A DNA stretch of 64,000 nucleotides from Marinomonas sp. MED121 (GTDB lineage: Bacteria > Pseudomonadota > Gammaproteobacteria > Pseudomonadales > Marinomonadaceae), in contig NZ_CH672432.1 of NCBI RefSeq assembly GCF_000153025.1, forward strand, positions 137,186 to 201,185. The letters run 5' to 3'. The position numbers and the translations under genes are program-made. The notes under the pieces were generated by a model, which saw only the letters and a program-made list of their open reading frames with translations, was not told where the DNA came from and searched no databases. Positions 13,601 through 23,000 of the stretch are shown here, piece after piece. Within the stretch, counting starts at the first letter, position 1; the number at the start of each line of letters is the position of its first letter.

Positions 13601-16600
13601 AATACGAGCGACAAAGGCGCTAAAACAAATCAAACAATCCCCAACAAAATTGAAGAAAACATTCGACTTAACGCGGCCGACACCAAAGCGTTAAAGGCAT
13701 TAGCGCATCAGAGTCAATCGACACTAAATAGCATATTTCAGGGCGCATGGGGCGTGTTACTCGCAAACTACACAGACACGAAACAGGTGGTGTTTGGCAC
13801 GACAGTTTCAGGAAGAACACCAGAGGTTTATGATGTAGAGAATATGATAGGTCTCTTTATCAATACCTTACCTGTCTGTATTAGCCTTGATAATAATGAT
13901 GCAATCTCAACTTGGTTAAAAAGGATACGTGAAAGTCACCTAGAGGCCGAAGCACATGGTTATTTAGCGCTGCAAGATATTCAAAAAGCCTCACCCATTC
14001 GACAGCAAAACCTGTTTGATTCAATTCTTGTTTTTGAAAACTACCCCATAGGAGAAGCTCAAACATCAAACCAGGATACTGAGTTAACACTTGTAAGCCT
14101 AGAAAGTGATGAGGAGACCAATTATCCCTTAACCATTTTAGTGGTTGAGCAGGGTGAGATAGAGATAAAACTGCTGAGCAATGAAGACTATCTTGAACCC
14201 TGGCAGGCTAAGCAAGTCCTTAAGCATTTTAAACAATTAATGCTTGAGATGATTCACCCTGAAAATAAATTGCTAGCTGATTTATCCATATTGGATGAAA
14301 AAGAAGTTAAGCATCAGCTTGATGGTTTGAACCCAACACCTTGTCATTATTTAGATCAAAGTATTAGTGAATGTTTTGCCAAAGAGGTAGCGCGTAACCC
14401 AGATAAAATTGCTTTGATTTATCAAGATACAAAACTTACCTATCAAGCACTTAATGTTAAAGCGAATCAGCTTGCTCACTATTTAATCAAGCAAGGTATT
14501 GGCAAACGTTGCAACGTAGGAATTTATTCGCAGCGATCCATTGAGATGGTGACCAGTATGTTGGCAATCATCAAAACAGGGGCCTGCTATGTGCCGCTTG
14601 ACGCGAATTATCCACAGGCTAGATTGCAGCATATGGTCGATACAGCCAATATTGGAATCATTTTGTGTGATGACACTATGACAACATCATCACCTCAATT
14701 AAATGCGCGATATATAACGCTAACCAATTTACCCCCAGAGTTATCCCACGAAAATGTGGACTCATTTAGTGCTCTAGATTTTGAGACGTCATTTCCTAAC
14801 CTGTCAATGAATGATCTCACAGCGAAAGAAAAATCTCAGTTACCGGCTTATGTCATGTTCACTTCTGGCTCAACAGGGTTACCAAAAGGCGCGGTTGTTC
14901 CTCATCAGGCAGTCATCCGCTTAGTTAAAGAGACAAACTATGTTGATTTAAACCAAGATAAAACCATGGCTCAAATTAATAACTTTTCTTTTGATGCCTC
15001 CACCTTCGAAATTTGGGGTGCGCTTTTAAATGGCGCTACTTTGGTGATTTTGCCTAATGAAGAAGTACAAAATCCGTCAAGGTTTTCACAGCAAATTAAA
15101 ACTCAAGGTATTGATGTAGTACTTATGACAACGGCCTTGATGAACCAATTGGCAGCGTTGAATGATAAAATCTTTAGCCCACTTGATACCTTGTTATTTG
15201 GTGGTGAGAAAGTCGATAAAAAAACCATTGATAGCATTTTGCGAAAAGGTAAGCCTAGTCACTTATTGCACATTTATGGCCCAACCGAAAATGCAACGTT
15301 TAGTACCTGCTATGAGATCAATGGGGTGAGTGACAATTACCCCATTGGTAGTGCGATCAAGCACAGTACGACCTATATCTTATCGTCACAAAGAAGGCTT
15401 ATGCCATTTGGTCAAGTGGGGGAGCTTTATGTTGGCGGAATCGGTTTAGCGAAAGGGTATTTAGGACAAAGTGAGCTGACAAAAGAAAGCTTTATCCAAT
15501 CTCCCTTTGATAAAAAGCAGATTTTGTATGCAACGGGTGATCTTGTGCGCTATTTAGCGGACGGTTCAATTGAATATATGGGCCGAGTGGATGATCAGTT
15601 TAAGTTAAGGGGCTATCGAATTGAACGCTTAGAAATCTTAAACCAAATTTTGTGTTTTGAAGCAATCGCCCAAGCCAGTGTGGAACTGATATCTAGAGAG
15701 AATCAGGCCCACTTATCTGTTGCTATGACACTGCATTCAAACCTTACCACACAAGCGGATAAAGATAGTGTGATAGGTTCACTGACAACCCATCTTTCAA
15801 GTCGTTTAGCGTCCTTTATGATGCCTAAAGAGTTTCATATTTATGATGAGTTGCCCATGACACAAAACGGCAAACTGGATCGTAAAAAAATCCAATCCCT
15901 ATTAACACTCGAGACAGGCACCAAACAAGTTAATACAGCAAGTCCCAGGGACGAAATTGAGATGGATCTTTATAAGATTTGGCTAGGTATTCTGCTGAAT
16001 AAAGATATCAGTATTAAAGATAATTTCTTTGATATCGGTGGCTCATCTATCTCAGCCATTAAGGTGATTCACCAAATTGAAAAGAAATGGGCTGTTTCAG
16101 TCTCAATTGCAGACATGTTAAAGGCGCCTACCATTGAAGACTTGGGTGGCATCGTACGTGAAGCCCAAGAAAAGGGAAGCCCTAATGAATATAGTGAACT
16201 GATTCAATTTAGAAAAGGCGAGGGGAAGCTTAATGTGATTTGCCCCCATCTAGGAGGCGGAACAGCATATGGATACCTTTCTTTAGCCAAGGTATTGCCA
16301 GATGAATATGGCGTTTATGGTATTCAAGCCAAAGGTGTCGATACGGATGATGATTTCTTGCCCGATGTCCAAGCCATGGCGTCTTATTACCTTAGCTTAA
16401 TTGACCCCATGCTTGATACGCCACATGTGTTCTTAGGTTGCTCCTATGGCGGTTATGTCGCCTTTGAGATGGCACGCATTGTTCAAGAAGCTGGCTATCA
16501 ATCTTGTGCGATTTTATTAGACAGTGATGGCACCAATGATCAAACGGTGCTGGATCAGATATCCCCAGTGAGTTTGGCTGTATTTCGTCAAAAACTCATA

Positions 16601-16906
16601 ACCTATAACGGCATGTATCCAAACATAGATGACGCCCAAATTGATCGTTACTTCAGAGTATATAACCACCACCTGATGACACTTAAAACCATGCAACTTG
16701 CTAACTCTCAAGCTAAAACTATTTTGGTATTGGCGACGGGGGATAAGCCAGAAAAGTATATGGCATCTTTAACAGAGTATTGGTCACAAAAATCTGATGC
16801 TGAGTTTGTGTTAGAAAAGGTAGATGGAGATCACTCTACCATGTTGCAAGCCCCCACTATCGAGAAGGTTGCTGACATCATAAAAACACAACTTGCCAAC
16901 CGCTAA
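4679..16906 (+). CDS. Non-ribosomal peptide synthetase, three modules with epimerase and terminal thioesterase
   Basis: A 4075-residue synthetase. Order with approximate residues: TubC_N docking 1-55; C1 65-490 (HHLIFDG at 205); A1 535-1035; carrier Ser 1082; C2 1150-1590 (HHIAIDG at 1314); A2 1680-2165; carrier about 2214; epimerisation domain 2250-2690 (HHLIIDAVSW, ETHGRDG, GWFTSTFP, FNYFG all visible); C3 2735-3190 (HHALIDG at 2896); A3 3230-3735; carrier (GGSSI) about 3788; thioesterase 3840-4075 with GCSYG and a late GDHS histidine. Pocket codes by my alignment: A1 DIAQIGLVYK (near glycine codes), A2 DTAYIGEVCK (unrecognised, product epimerised), A3 DAFLLGITFK (branched aliphatic type). 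C3 follows an E domain, so a D-donor condensation type is expected. In A1 the usual YGPTE motif reads YAPSE. The 1-nt overlap with gene 1 and the AGAAGG upstream support the ATG at 4679. Confidence 0.97.
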   Translation: MPQSLIQKAKALGVFLYLENGALKYRSSKGKLPAELAQELKQDKTEIMAFLSQYQGRKAEQITPVPQSIAPLTFTQNRVFYLEKMTQGDTLYHMTAAFDVKRKLDPDLLEAAIIHLLNRHNILTTCFLMNEEGAYQKVVNLDESPFRLEHEVKRVHDKDAWLCEKANQGFDLSHSPLMRVHYLDASKQPNDTCLEDESCILFVFHHLIFDGYSYTCFFNELNHIYQAKLANEPIKLAQLDFQYGDYAHWQASHKSYVSQETMDFWRAKMTRVRDLNTLPTDFIRTANALSEGSLIEDKLSLKQTAKIKAFAQSQGVSLFTLLCSVYSILISRWTNDPDVLIGTPVSGRDQDGLENLIGFFANTLLIRSDVVLDKNFHQVLEESKQNLADSFRHQNMPFEKIVEQAGHTRSQLNAPILQILFVLNQADKTSLELEGCNIQKRLVNRNKINFELELHVTDQGQTLDLHWVYAHKLFHQDSINGFKDSFLTLLDAIIASPDKPIKQLPLVSQKGKAQIDLWNKTDKLFPQQGRFIDRFEARVSNQGDKIACTWHCQNAGVMSLTYQELNEKANQVAHYLLTQKVTPNTCVAMGYSWSINGIISILGILKSGAAYVPLDTQQPKQRLMQILDAADIKLLLGPQSLIDALNEKQSLSDVTCLDLNRAHKILAPFSVSNPILTELDDSQLAYVIFTSGSTGQPKGVMLEHKNLNNLLDSMQERVNYHEHDVVAAMTASFFDIHIAETLMSLSQGASISILNHEASRSANAIQKRVIKDKISIIQATPSVWQWLVDNDFRPNEGTKIITGGDHLSLPLRNALLKTSHQVTLFNLYAPSEATVYCSGGEVLASQSKIHIGKPFSNNRYYILDESLNHLPIGGIGELYIAGANIARGYLGNPRLTDAFFTPDPFSDQPYERMYQTGDLAKRLEDGSVELVGRKDFQLKLNGIRIEASDIEFHLCQIEGIDKALVTSKDVAQTKCLVAYLILKDGFKLNLDQVRDNLSLSVAHSVMPQYFIELDAFPLTNNLKIDRNALPTPAEQTKTHAMLTDKRLANTPTQRWLASLWETLLAQKNIDIHSNFFSLGGHSLLAIKLTSQISHKLGQEFSLKRLLQAGNIYNIARLMDDEKQLEDTLALDKTPNSSIENKANIKQTGLTQGELSYSQLRLWSLDTLQTKGLHYSVPLKFALKGELNIDALEQSLDAIRDKHHILRTAYVVCDEQAKQRVLANTELPKVLSYLNCRSSEKRDTLSKSYQDNARLARREQKEQKKKLTKLEKIKELAHFEKTLLEAPFNLDKGEVFRAGLAKLTHDEFQLFIGIHHIAIDGVSCDILIKEINQFYQHFDQQKNEAWLQHDHLNQVLPIQYIDYALWQKQYFHSDLEQKNLEKESQQNLVAYWRNRLTGIKSKHSAQDYLPLDYTRPDNSSYRGKDLSTEIDTEYLNKLFNLAKTLEVTPFSVIYSAFVLLLSRYSGDKDIVIGTPSANRSQPDVEKLIGFFVNNLALRSELADKVSFNELILQSHQNLMSDFDHESLPFEQVIQTLNPKRSLKRHPIFQMMLVLEQAKTSTLSLGNSDMIQLRPNHTEARFDITLGAKLDKNALRFNWNYSLDLFKDETIKEVANNFNQLLTACLDNPSQNAFSLPMVPEVERSEVERSEVKCSEEGITHKTNSIEQAHLESSSTLVNLFSKQVERHPNAIALCFKGQNLSYQALDHQSNQFAHYLISKGAKKGSIIAIALNRSNNMLLAMLAVLKAGAAYLPIDIKTPAKRVKYMLEGSQASFLMTDQSWQFNTLNYQEIRLNDVHSAEFEKQSSKPVILAEPSHSHDLAYLIYTSGSTGNPKGVLIEHKGVVNYVKAQSEYLELNHQDIDKDAGFLYLSNFAFDTSVASIWGALLNARRVDIIAEEDRFDLDKINQYLTQPERFAVAYIPPILLANLTPDPKANIIPRIVISGEAVAQDLVDNYLEKTCLINEYGPTENSVCSSYHIYQKGDDANLIGQAIPGVMTLVLDEYLNPVPSGVIGQLYLAGVGLARGYLNQAELTNNVFIEPSEKHPFRLYKTGDLVKENRAGQLSFEGRIDDQVKLRGFRIELGEIEKTLETHPHVISAKVLVTQALNKQKQLTAYLIHTADYQALLTELSHQLSSKLPDYMVPQAWAALDAWPLTANGKLARAELPIAYPIAAGAQVQDRLPKTPLEKAMLDLYKSLLKQENLNLNDNFFALGGDSIIAMQLVAKASRQGLFFSVKDLFEYPSIAALMPHIKEQKRDEISQDATDGKQALLPIQHEFFHYSSADKLNRFNQCVFLTLPKDLDFTCLKHVIKALITRHDALRLKFSFNEKVLTYQESMAIDSLCDNVSLPSLDPSTLKSAADSYHDQFHLQQTPLMKAVRFYSQNDAVLFINIHHLIIDAVSWQILIEDLKHAFLSYKKTKASIDQTNAPVLGPKTQSYQTWSQWINAKPCLTYFIENEAEYWQKVVTTSNLNPSHFDHDVSCQINNGHRNNTQITLSKTLTQALLKTANKAYQTETLELLLTSVYLGISKLTQSHHLSFCIETHGRDGLTSFNNKLDKPVSLDISQTLGWFTSTFPFVVNLESKSIESILCHIKETFRHVPNNGLGFGVLSWLQDSPCDYEHKADILFNYFGQTDQAQSREESQDFNLIHIDTQDGAFQHMKPHPIAMNARISQDQLCIDLSYLTALFSDAQIKGVKASIESALNTVISHCVEQDKVKHTPSDFSLAKIKQDDIDRWQAQLLVSGFTIDNIYPATGMQEGLLYHSQLQADAYLTQLCLTYYALDLVSLKNAWRTLVQRHDIFRTAFMTSDEGDQYQLVSNKAELDWRYIDYTGQDKTILNQDADDKCIVSDSELECIETIKRQDKAAGFDLSKPCLMRFSLIKKSENQFNLIWTNHHALIDGWCLPLILAELKDIYTALVHSKPLLLNDAPSYVNYIQWLEHQDKSIATRYWHNTLSHLETPTKMPFYASQTSHNTSDKGAKTNQTIPNKIEENIRLNAADTKALKALAHQSQSTLNSIFQGAWGVLLANYTDTKQVVFGTTVSGRTPEVYDVENMIGLFINTLPVCISLDNNDAISTWLKRIRESHLEAEAHGYLALQDIQKASPIRQQNLFDSILVFENYPIGEAQTSNQDTELTLVSLESDEETNYPLTILVVEQGEIEIKLLSNEDYLEPWQAKQVLKHFKQLMLEMIHPENKLLADLSILDEKEVKHQLDGLNPTPCHYLDQSISECFAKEVARNPDKIALIYQDTKLTYQALNVKANQLAHYLIKQGIGKRCNVGIYSQRSIEMVTSMLAIIKTGACYVPLDANYPQARLQHMVDTANIGIILCDDTMTTSSPQLNARYITLTNLPPELSHENVDSFSALDFETSFPNLSMNDLTAKEKSQLPAYVMFTSGSTGLPKGAVVPHQAVIRLVKETNYVDLNQDKTMAQINNFSFDASTFEIWGALLNGATLVILPNEEVQNPSRFSQQIKTQGIDVVLMTTALMNQLAALNDKIFSPLDTLLFGGEKVDKKTIDSILRKGKPSHLLHIYGPTENATFSTCYEINGVSDNYPIGSAIKHSTTYILSSQRRLMPFGQVGELYVGGIGLAKGYLGQSELTKESFIQSPFDKKQILYATGDLVRYLADGSIEYMGRVDDQFKLRGYRIERLEILNQILCFEAIAQASVELISRENQAHLSVAMTLHSNLTTQADKDSVIGSLTTHLSSRLASFMMPKEFHIYDELPMTQNGKLDRKKIQSLLTLETGTKQVNTASPRDEIEMDLYKIWLGILLNKDISIKDNFFDIGGSSISAIKVIHQIEKKWAVSVSIADMLKAPTIEDLGGIVREAQEKGSPNEYSELIQFRKGEGKLNVICPHLGGGTAYGYLSLAKVLPDEYGVYGIQAKGVDTDDDFLPDVQAMASYYLSLIDPMLDTPHVFLGCSYGGYVAFEMARIVQEAGYQSCAILLDSDGTNDQTVLDQISPVSLAVFRQKLITYNGMYPNIDDAQIDRYFRVYNHHLMTLKTMQLANSQAKTILVLATGDKPEKYMASLTEYWSQKSDAEFVLEKVDGDHSTMLQAPTIEKVADIIKTQLANR
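9596..9640 (+). repeat. In-frame 15-nt tandem repeat in an NRPS linker
   Basis: Three head-to-tail copies of a 15-nt unit (gaggtagagcgttca twice, then a variant with two changes) encode E-V-E-R-S / E-V-E-R-S / E-V-K-C-S. They sit in the linker between the C2 and A2 domains of the synthetase, where gain or loss of a copy keeps the frame and is probably tolerated. Confidence 0.85.
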
Positions 16907-17023
16907 AGAGGCTTACTAATAGCACTTATAGTTCGTTTTTTAATGGCGTTAGATGAGTGCATGAGTGTGAATTTAATTGATTAAAAAGACAGCCTTCGAT
17001 GCAGGTTGTTAGAGAGAACCATC

Positions 17024-20000
17024 ATGGATACGACGCAGAATAAAATGGACAGACTTTTTGCTAATCAAATGTCAGTGATCAAGCTATTTAAAAGCAGGGC
17101 AAAGGATTACTCAGATACGATCGCGATTGAAGAAAATGACGTTAAAATCAGTTACGCAGAGCTTGATTATCTCTCTGAGGTTATGGCTTCAAACCTTCAA
17201 GATCAAGGTGTATCTAATTCATCAAAACTAGCTATCTGTTTAGAACGCTCTAAGGACTTGATAGTCTCTTTATTAGCCATTATTAAATGTGGCGCTATCT
17301 ATATTCCTCTGGACCCCGCGGCCCCTTTGGCCAGACAAAAGAAAATACTAGCTCAATCTGGCGCACGCTTTGGGTTGGGTGATGTGCCTGAAACAGAGCA
17401 TATTACGCCTCTTTGCGTTGAAACGCTGATGAAGGGAAACCTCAATGATATATCAAATCTAGGGGCCGGAGCGGCACTTTGTGAAAAAGGGCAAAACCCT
17501 GCTATTTGTATCTTTTTTACATCTGGTTCTACGGGAACGCCCAAAGGGGTGCTAATTCGTGAAAAGGCCATTATCAATCTTGTGATAGAGCCTGCTTATG
17601 TTTCGATCAAGCCTGATAATAGAATGGCAAACTGGTCAAATCCAACCTTTGACGCTCAGTTATTTGAAATTTGGGGGGCGTTACTTAATGGCGCCACCTT
17701 GGTGGTATTTAGTCAAAAAGAATTATTTGAACCCAGTGTTTTTGCTGAGAAAGTTCACAAGGCTAAAATTGATTATGCATTTCTAACCTCGACCTTGTTT
17801 AACTTTATGGTCGAAAACCATGTTGCTGCAATCACTCAAATTAAACACTTATTAGTGGGTGGTGAAGCGCTTTCTGCTCATGCTAGTAAACGCTTTTTTG
17901 AAGCTCAAGGCGCGTCAATTAAAAGCCAACTTTATAATGCTTATGGACCAACTGAGTGTACAACCTTTAGTTTATGCCACGCCTTAGAAGCCACAAGGTT
18001 GAGTGAATATCAGCAAAAAGGGCGAGTGCCAATCGGCGTAGCCATAGGCCAGACTTCAATTCTCATTATTAAGGAGAATAATAAGATTGCCCTTAAGGGT
18101 GAAAAAGGAGAGCTTTATTTATCAGGCCCCTCATTAGCTGAAGGTTACCTTAATGATGCGGTTCAAACTGAGAAACGCTTTACCTTTAGAGCAGACCTTG
18201 GCGCAAACAGCCAAAACTTATGGTACAAGACTGGCGATCTGGTGGTGCTCAATGATAATAATGAGGTTGACTACCTTGGGCGTTTAGACGATCAGGTAAA
18301 AATTCGAGGACATCGTGTTGAAGTGGGAGAAATTGATCATTATCTTTTAACACATCCCTATATCAAAGAAGCAGCGACATTTGGCGTGTCTCAGTCCTTA
18401 GGAGAAAAAGATTTATACTCTTACCTCGTTTTAAACCAAGAAAATAATAACGCGCTCTCTAAGCAAGATGTAAAAGAGTACCTTAAACACTCTTTGCCTA
18501 GTTATATGCTGCCACATCGCATTTTTATAACAGATAAAATGCCCTTAACCGCTAACCAAAAATTGGATAAAAAGCGCTTACTGAGCAGTGATTTGCCAGA
18601 ATTAACCGAACTAACAACCGAACTAACAAAGTTAAAGACAAATTCGACGCACAGCCTATTAGCAAACAAAGAAGAACAGGGGATTCAACCGGTTTCATTT
18701 AATGAAAAAATGGGGTTAGAGGGGCTTTTCGATACTCTTCTTCTAGGCGCTTACACGACATCTCAAACTTTTATTGAAGCAGGCGGTGATTCATTAAAAG
18801 CCATGAGTTTGGTTGCTAAACTCAAGCAAGAGTATTTCATAGAGCTTAAAGTGAGTGAGCTCTTAAGCCAGACCACCATAGATGATCTGATCATAAAAAT
18901 GTCAGCAAGGTTAAAGATTGCAAAGCTAGGTAAGGTAGCCCTTGAAAAAGGAAATACTGAAAAAGGAAATACTACTGATACAAAGCAAAATGCTACACAC
19001 TATTTGGCCTCTTTAGAACAAACTCGTTTGTATTTTTTACAAGCATTAAAACCTGAATCAAACGCCTATTATGCCCCTTATCATTTTTATCTAGACCAAG
19101 TTCTTGTTAAACCTCAATTAGAACAAGCTTGGCACATGCTATTAACACGCCATCAAGTATTAAGAAGCCAGTTTTTATTAAAAAATGGGGAACTGAATGT
19201 TCAGATCAAGTCAGATTTAGCAATAGAGATAAATTATAAAAACATAGACGAAAGCGAATTAGCTCAAAGACTAAAAGCCTTTAATCAGGCGGCTTTTGAT
19301 CTTACTAATGGCCCTCTAGTTAAGGTTAACCTTTTTGAAATTAGACAAGATACAAATGAAATAGGCACATCTCACGCTAAGCAAGTACTCAGTTTCAATT
19401 TTCACCACCTCATCATTGATGGATGGAGTCTTAATACTCTCTTTAAAGAACTTAGCCTTATTTATAACGGTCTTAGCACCGATAAGGCCGTTGAACTCAA
19501 CCCTTTAGCCGCAAGCTATGCTGATTTTAGCGAAAGTCAACGAATCGAAACGTCTCAATTAACCTATGAAAAGAACAAAGGCTTTTGGTTAACTAGGTTA
19601 AAAAGCGCTCAACAAACCCCCAGGTTATTTAATCAATCTATACATGCTTCAGAGCAAGGCTCACAGATTAAGCTAGGGCTTGATAATGAGGCTTGGAAGC
19701 AAATCGTTAACAAAGTGAATGAGGAGGGCGTTACCCTTTTTAGCTTTATCCTTAGCGCCTATCAGGTAGCACTAAGCGCTATCTTAGGGCAGGCTTCTAT
19801 TCCTATCGGCTCGCCTATTGCCAATCGAAACCACCCAGATTACGAAAAGCTAGTTGGCATGTTTGCTAATACCAGTGTTTTTATTATTCAAGATGAATCG
19901 AATGTCACAAGCTCTTACCTTCAGTCTGTCCATCAAGACGTCATCCAAACCTTGTCACATCAAGACCTTGATTATCAAACCTTAAACAGCCTTAACCAGA

Positions 20001-23000
20001 GTATTGATCAAAGGGCCTTGTTTGAATGCCTCTTAGTACTTGAAAATACGGACCTTAGTCACTTGAACTTTGCCAATACACATCAAGAAAGTGAAACAGG
20101 CTTTGCTGGGGATGCTAAGTTTCCTGTGTCCTTGTATGTTAGTCAGCATCAGGAAGGCGCGGAATTATGTTTAGAATATCAGCATGCATGTCTAGATGCT
20201 GTTGCGGCGCAAACATTATTAAACGCAATATCAGACTCTTTAACACTATTAGTAAAAGAGCCAGATCAATCAATCACTCATCTTAAATACGCTCTTACAG
20301 AGCAATTGGCAGTTAGAGAGAGCACAGCAAGCAATAAAGCGTTTCAACATCAAATAGAAGACCTTGATGCTAATAAGAGTTTTATCGAGCTATTTGAAGA
20401 GCAAGTCATTAAAACGCCAAACAAAATTGCTCATACCTGGTATGAAGAACACACCCAAATTAAGCATGAAATAAGCTATCAATCACTCAATGAAATCACC
20501 AATCAGCTCGCCCATTATTTAATAGAGAAAAACCTTGGGGCAGGCGATATTATTGGTCTTGCTAGTGCTTGGAGTCACTATACAAGTATTTGCATTCTTG
20601 CTATTGCCAAAATTGGCGCTGCCTACCTGCCACTGGATCCCAGAAACCCAAAAGCAAGATCTATGAGCATGTTCAATGATGCTGGAGTGAAGTTTGTTAT
20701 TGGAGAGGAGGCGAACCTTAAAGCATTTGCAAAGACGACTTTCACCTTGGCGTTAGATTTAGCTTCTACACAAGCATTACTAGCGCAAAAAAATCATCAG
20801 AATCTCATTAGAACAAACCAGATAACAAGACCCATAACAATAGAAAACCAGCTTGCTTTTGTCATCTATACATCTGGCTCTACGGGATCTCCAAAAGGCG
20901 TTATGGTTAGCCAAGCTAACATTATAAATTTACTTTTTTCTTTAAAAAGGATACTTGAACTTAGCCCTGATGAAACTTTCCTTTCGATCACGGCACCCAG
21001 TTTTGATATTCATGTTACAGAGCTTTATCTGCCACTGGTAACCGGCTCTAAAATCGCCTTTATTGCTTGGGAGGAGATTCATACACCCGCTAAATTAAGC
21101 AAGATGCAACAAAACCATAATGTCACTGTTATGCAGGCAACCCCAGCGACTTGGCAGCTTTTGATTGATACTGATTGGCAGCCAGACAGGCAACTAAAAA
21201 TGATTACAGGGGGGGATCATTTAAGCATGCCTTTGAAGGACGCATTATTAGCCCGCGATGCTCGTTTGTTTAATTTATATGGCCCCTCTGAAGCCGCAGT
21301 CTATTGCGCTGGGGCAGAAATGCATATTCAAGAGAAGAGCATTCATATTGGATACCCCATTCCTAACAATCGACTTTATGTATTAGATGAGGCAAAAAAA
21401 CCGGTTAAATTAGGAGAAATAGGTGAACTTTATGTTGCAGGGGCAAATGTAGGTCTGGGTTATCTTAATAACCCAGCATTAACCCAGCTAAAATTCACCC
21501 AAGATCCTTTTGTTGATCATCAAAATGTTAAAAAGCGCATGTATCAAACAGGAGATCTGGCTATTCAGCGTGATGATGGTGCAATCGAACTAGCAGGACG
21601 CGCTGATTTTCAAATTAAAATTAATGGATTTCGTATTGAAGCAGGGGAGATAGAGCATTGTATTTTATCCCATCAAGGAATCACTCAAGCGCTAGTTGTT
21701 CAGCAACAAGATGAAAGTGCAGGTGACCTCATCATTGCTTATATCATCCCTAATAAAGCGAGCCTCTCTCAGACAGAAAGCCTTATCAAGAATATAAAAG
21801 CGCGTTTGGCAACCAGCCTGCCAACTTATATGCAGCCTTCTTTGATTATGCCGCTTGAGACATTTCCACTAACCCAAAACGGCAAGATTGATCGGAGTCG
21901 TTTACCTAAAGCTGATTGGCAGAGTCTTGAGAAGCTTCCTTACTCGGTTAAAGCAAAACCTTACCCTATAAAGCATTCAGTAGATAATTATGAACAAGTT
22001 GTAAAGCAGATACTGTCAACAGCCAAAGCAATAACGGACTTTGAGTTACAAGCTAATCATGCGTTTTTTGAAGCCGGCCTAAACTCTATTTTATTAATGA
22101 AATTACATCATAAGCTGATCAATAACGAGCTTATTCAACTAAGCCTGAAGGAGAATAAAGCCTTAGACAGCTTAAGCTTGATGGCCATGTTTGATGCAGC
22201 AAACGCTCAAGAATTAGCTCATCACATTATTGGTAAAGACAAGCCGAGCAGACAACAAGATCAAGCCTTTGACCAAAAAGCACTTAAGAAAAGGTCAAAC
22301 AAGGTCGCCATTATTGGTATGGCAGTCAATTTGCCAAACGCATCTAACCTAACAGAATTTTGGCAAGTAATAAGTCAAGCTCAAAGCACTATTAAAAGCA
22401 CAGGTAAATCAAATCTTGATTTACCTAATTGGGTCAATGCGGTGTCAAGCTTGAAAGGCGCCACTGACTTTGATCCTACTTACTTTGGTATCTCAGAGAA
22501 AGACGCTCAATTATTAGACCCACAGCAAAGGCACGCCTTAATGACAGCGGTTCATGCCCTAGAAGACGCGAATATTAAAGCAAATGATAAGCTTAATATG
22601 GGGGTAATGGTAAGTTCCGGTGAAAGCCATTATCAAGATAGAATCCTTGCAGGCCTTAAAGCTGACACCCAATTAGACAAGTATCATCTTTCTCTGCTTA
22701 ATGAAAAAGATTTTTTGGCAACCCGTATTGCTTACCATTTAAACCTTAAAGGGCCAGCTGTATCGGTTCAAACCGCTTGTTCGAGTTCATTGGTTGCAAT
22801 CCATCAAGCCTGTCAAATGCTCATAAGTGGAGAAACACACTTATGTTTAGCCGGTGGCGTTAACATAGATTTAAACTTACTTGATGGCTACCCCTATCGT
22901 GAAGGCATGATTTTATCTAAGCAGGGTGTGTGTAAACCTTTTGCTGAAACTGCTGATGGCACTGTTCCTGCAAATGGTGTGGCAATGTTGGTTTTAAAAC

